The notes beneath the pieces are model-generated. The model was not told where the DNA came from, did not search any database, and saw only the letters and a list, made by a program, of their open reading frames with translations. A stretch of DNA of 64,000 bases from Diogma glabrata (Eukaryota; Arthropoda; Insecta; Diptera; Cylindrotomidae). The position numbers and the translations under genes are program-made. Location of the stretch: the NCBI GenBank assembly GCA_963693315.1, contig OY856188.1, positions 103,108,462 through 103,172,461 on the forward strand, written 5' to 3'. Shown here piece by piece: positions 40,101 through 46,100 of this stretch (position 1 is the first letter of the stretch; each line of letters begins with the position of its first letter).

Positions 40101-43100
40101 TCCCAAGAAGCCCAATTTTTGAACAGCGTTCTCAATTTCTACTCCTAGAAGTCTTATAGATTCTTTCTCCACAAGATCTTTGGAGTCAAACTTTAATGGA
40201 AACAGATTAGGTGTGGACAATCTAGAAAAATGGCAAACCTGTGTTTTACTTGTATTAAATTCAACACTGTTAGTCAAACCCCAATCTATGATAGTCGTTA
40301 GATCATCGTTTAAGGAATTTATCAAATTTGACCTACAGTTATTTAGCACTGACGGTGAATGTATATTAGACATTTCATGTGATGCATGAAGTGTGCTATC
40401 ATCAGCAAAACTATGGATAGAACTAATTGTTGAATCCAACAAATCATTAATATAAATAAGGAAAAGAGTTGGTGATAAAGCAGAATACTGAGGCCTGCAT
40501 TAGTTGAAAAAACATCTGATGAGAACCATCGCCATCAACATTGACACGAAATTTTCGTTCAGAAAGATAGCTCTGTACCCAAGTAATAAGTTGGTCGTCC
40601 AAACCATAGCATCTTAATTTGCAAATAAGATTGTTGTGTCATACTTTGTCAAATGCTTTAGATATATCAAGAGCAACACCAAAAGTTTCACCATGGCTCT
40701 CAAGAGATTTATTCCAGACATGAGTGACCACAGAAAGTAAATCTCCCGTCGCCCTTCCTTTACGGAACCCGTGTTGTCTTTCATTAAGCAATTTTGAGGA
40801 CTTTAAGAATCTCTTTATATTAAAATTAATGTATTTCTCAAAAATTTTTCAAAAATTTGAGATACTTAAAGCGCGATACTTAAAGCGCGACGGTCGAATC
40901 AGATTGCAATGCACGGTTCCTATATTGTTTGGCAGTTATTTCTTTCTGGCAATAGAAGAATAAAATTATATTTTTTTAGATAACCATGCTGCATGGGACC
41001 CTGTATTTTTGTGTTTATTTTTACAGAAGCCTTTTCTTTTGTGTAAATTATTTTCAATACGAAATTTGAATTTTAAAAACAACTTCAGTTTTTTCTATAG
41101 TTTTATAGTGGTGTGGGCCCCCTCTCGGGTTAATGATCTTAAAGATGATATAAGAATTGCATTTGTTTGGTCGAAAAATTTTAAAATTTGCTACTGGTTA
41201 AGCCAAATCATCACACATATTTTAAATAGATTGTATTCCATTTTTTGCATTATTAGCGACACTTTAACACACTTACCATCTAGATACTTTTATATGAGGA
41301 CTATCCAAATTGCGGAAAAAAATAGAATCAAATCAACACTTTCTTTCTTAAAATAAGATTTTTTATTAATTATTACATGTTTTATTTTAGGATAAAAAAT
41401 TTGAATGTTCACAGTGCGATAGAAAATATTCATGGCAACAAAATTTACATAGACATATTGCAAGCGACCATCCATCCAAAAAACTGGTATGCTCTTGTCT
41501 TAAATATTAAACGGCATTTGTTGTAGTTAAAATATTTGTTTTTTAAGATTTCGAAAAGGAATAGTACAACAATCACTGATATTTCTGATATAATGGTAAG
41601 TATAAAATTAACCGTTATTGTTTTAATTGTAATAATTTACACCACTTTAACCGAAGGAGAAAACTAAACAAAATTCATAATAATTCAATTCAATTCGTTA
41701 ATTTTGCGTAGCACTGTAATAAACAGTTAAATCGTGCTCCGAATGTTCAAGATGTTCTAAATAACTTCAAACGTAAACCATATGAAAATCCATCTCGAAG
41801 AGAAGCAAATAGTAATGCTTTTTGATTATTTCTGTATTTATACTTGATTTTACGTGCTTTTCTTTGAACTAATTAAACGAAGAATCTTTATAGTGAAACT
41901 CTGTTGTCCCAAATTCTATATAAATAGTATACCTTTTGGAGACAGTCGGTCTTAAAAAAACAATAAAGTAAACAATATGATTAAAATCGTTTATTTTGTG
42001 GTTTATATAGAAAGTTGATTATTGTGTATGTGATTGGAATAGATGCGGTAGAAGCTTCTTGAATTACTCTGACTTCATATTCCATACAGCAATTCATCTG
42101 AAGGAATATAGATTTCAGTGTTCTTTTGGTTTTAACAACATCAAAACAACTTCTCATTTGATGGGTCATATTGAAACTTCACGCTCAATGGTATGTGTTT
42201 AATTCCATCACAAGACATCTGGTTTAATTTAATTTTTGTTTTGAATTTTAGGATAGCAACACTGACAGCGATAGAGTGAATGTGAACCAGATATCTAGAA
42301 ATATTTTAAATTTTAATTGGAAGTGTTATTGTTTTGTTAGACGTCTTTCGATTACAGAAATGAAAAGTGGTTTCATCGAAAGAAAAATAGTAAGTTGATT
42401 TAGTTGTTTGTTTCAAATTCAAATCACAGTCATTTAGATAAATAAAAAAAATCGATGTCTATAGAAAATGGATTTATATTCTCGATTAACGTTTCTTAAT
42501 TAGACAACTAGCGTGTTGTTGGCTGTTTAATATTCGCTCAAACATTTTTAACGTCAACTGTAGATTATATATTTTTGTTTGTTCAATACAGTTGGATAGA
42601 TTCTAAGTTCAGCTTGGTTTTTAAAAAAACTTTTTTGATGAATCATAACAGCAATTAAATAACAAATAAATCAAAATTTATCTTACTCTTAACATTTTTA
42701 TTTCATTAATTTTTTTTAATCGTTATTATAGAAATCGGAGACTAACAAAAGATTTAAATGTGACTACTGTGGTATGAAATTTAGTCTTCTTTGCAACTTG
42801 AAAGGACATATATTCAGAAAAAACCATATAGGCAATAAATTAGTCAATCAATCAAATAAAATAGCAACTGATGATATTGAAATGGTAAGTATTTAATTAG
42901 GACTGCAAACCACCGTGAGCCCATTGCGATTTATATAAAATAATTTGATTTAATTTTTAAATGTTTTAAAAATTACAGATCCAAAGAGTAAAAAAGACAA
43001 AATTAAAAAGGACGAAGGAGAAAATAGCTTCCCCGTATATAAATTCTAAAAGAGAACCTCGAACAAAACGACTTGTAAGTTGATTAAATTAAGTTTGAGT

Positions 43101-46100
43101 AATTTTTTGTTTAAATATTTGGTATGAAATTCATTTATTGATTCATTAATAATTGGGAAAAATAAACCACAATCAACAATTTTCACAGACTTGGTGTTAT
43201 GTTTGGAATATATTTCAATGGTGTTGATTTCGTTTTCCTATTTTATAGGTGCTAGTTTCAGCTTGCGTTAAAAGCATTAATCGATCTGTATCTGTATATT
43301 TTCATATTTACGTACTTGTTCCTCAAACTTATGGTCATCCTCGTTTTTTTAGTCTAGTTAGTGTGAAAACCTAGTCGCCCATACTTACCAAATGTGGTAA
43401 GACCTCTTTGACCGAACTATATCAAAATGGAATGCTTGTCAGCATCACTACTACCACAACCATTAACCTTACAAAATATAACTTAATTTTTATGTTATTT
43501 TTTAAAATATTTTTTTATCACATCATTAACAATAGAGATTTGAAGTCGATTATTGTGAACCATTATCTGATGAAAATGACACTGAAGAAAAAGCCGACCA
43601 CGAAGACAGTAAAACAGTTTTGAAGATTGTTGATGATCTACATCAAAATCAATACCCATGTAATGAATGTGACCTAGCATTATCTTCAAGTATCGAATTG
43701 AAAACCCATAAAAAATTACATATATTGGTAAGTTTGAATTAATTGTAATTTTTTTATTACATTACGAAACATTTTATTATTTTATTACGAAATATTACGA
43801 TTGCCGTACGAGGATCTTGTAAATTTACTACCAAAGCGGCAGAATCGAGAAAAATGGCAGATACAAAAGTTGTCGAACTCGTCAAGGACAGGCGTCTCAT
43901 GAAATATAAAATATGTGGTAATCATGAAATGAAACCATCCAATAATTCTCATAAAAAAAAGAAGGCAGTGTTAAGGACTGCCGACAGAAGTGAAAACTTA
44001 AATGTGTGAAATAGCTGTGTTTTTTTGTATCTTCCAAATTAAAATTATTCTGGGTTTCACATCTATCAGCATTCAAAGCAACTATTAAATACATGTTTAT
44101 ATTTAAAATAATCAAAACATATCATATAAAACTTTGCGTCTATCAACACCTTAGAAGGCATGTTGTTGTGGGACCTTGTTCTTAAAAGTTTTTTATGTAT
44201 TGTTGTGACACACCTGGTAATTTCTACTACCAAACACATTTTATTTAAAAAAAAATAGCGGATCATCAAAGAATATTCCATAACTTAGAGTAAGGGATGG
44301 TATCGTTGATTGAAAATACTTCATCCCCCAGCACCCCTAAGATATCACTTTGGCTAATGAGATTGCACTGCTATTGCCAGTGGTATACGATATCTCAAGA
44401 TAACTCATATGCCAATAGCATATGTTGTCACACCCATAGATATACAATTTTAAATTTTACAAATCTTCCTGCGGAAAGCTAAGTAAATTCATTGGTATTA
44501 ATGCGCATTGTTGCCGTTTGCAAATCACTATCGGCTAAGTGCCACCATTTTTAATTATTTTATTTATCATGATTGCCATCCATGTTTAATCATACATAAG
44601 CTATGCTTCTTTGTAAGAATTTATGCGATTTCCGTCTCGTACTTGTGAGCTTAAAATCGATGTAATCGATGTTATCAAGGTTCAAGTTACAAGTATTAAG
44701 TTTTCACTTAATTTTAGAAACATGTATTACATACAATTCCAAATTAACAACATATTTGGTGAAGATGAAAAAATTTGTAACATCATGATATGTAAAATTC
44801 CAATACATATAATTTTGATATACCAATGTAATTGTTTCAGGTTATACTATCTTTCTTACGTTATTTTTAATTTCATAATAATTTTGTTAAACAAAAAAAA
44901 ACATTGATCAAAGCAAAGTACCGTTTAAAACGATAGTTAAATAAAAAGCAAATTAAGTGTACACAACAACTTCCCAAATTTTCATGATGATTAATGTATT
45001 AATGCATAAAGGACAAACAGACATACTTTCAATTTTATATGTATTCAATATTTATTTAGCATGATGACTCGAATGTAAATCGCAAAAGACAGTAGTAATA
45101 TAACTTTAAAAACTGCATTATAGATCAATTTTTTAAAATTCGTTAAAAAAATTTTTTATTATTTTTATGAATTCATGATTAAAAAAATAATAATTTTAAT
45201 GGTATTTAATAAAAACTAAAAATTAAAAAAACAAACAGTAAAAAAATATGTACCACACCAGGAATTGAACTCACGACCTACAGAACATCAGTCGAGCGCA
45301 GTATCCACATTGCAATTTGAAACGTTAAGAAATAATAGATGTATTTCTTATTTAAAAAAAATATTTTGTTCTTCAAAAATGCATATAAAAAATGGTAATG
45401 CGAATATATGTATAAATTTTACCTCATACAAAATTGCATAACGCGTTTTCACTTCAAAAACTTCCTAACACTTCATGGGAAATTGGAAGTAAACTTGGAT
45501 TCGAAGTTGGCTCAAAAATGAAAAATGTTCAATACTGACACACCAATCTGAACCATCTGAACTTTGATTTTCTACTAAACCTGAAATACAAAACCTTCTT
45601 CTAAATTAGTACAACTTTAAAATTTTCATTTAAGTTTAATCTTTAAATATTTACATTATAGAAAACGACAGGTATTGGGATAGAAAGTTCAAGAAAATTG
45701 CTAGAAGATTCAGAAGTTAAATCTGAAAACACAAATATAGAGATAATTGAATTGACGACATCAATTAAAATTGAAAAAGAAGAGGTAAATATATTTTCTG
45801 TTTTAAATAAAAATAAGATTTGTTTGTTCCATTTTTGTCTATAGGAAACGCTAGTGTGTAAAGCTTACAACTATCTTCTGTATAAACGAAAGACAATGTT
45901 TATGCATGTTAAAATGGTTTAGAATTTTTAATTCTCTAGATTTTAATACGCAACGACGTATTTCATAAAATTTGTCGAAGAGGCTCTTGGACTCTTTGCA
46001 ACCACCTTATGACCAATTATCTTAGATAAAATCTTTAGCAAATGTAGTGTAAGACCGACAACTAAAAAACAAAAAAAAACTACAAGACCAACAAACAAGA

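Noticed and set aside
45252..45330. Functional tRNA gene
   Set aside because: A and B boxes are suggestive, but the acceptor and T stems do not pair.
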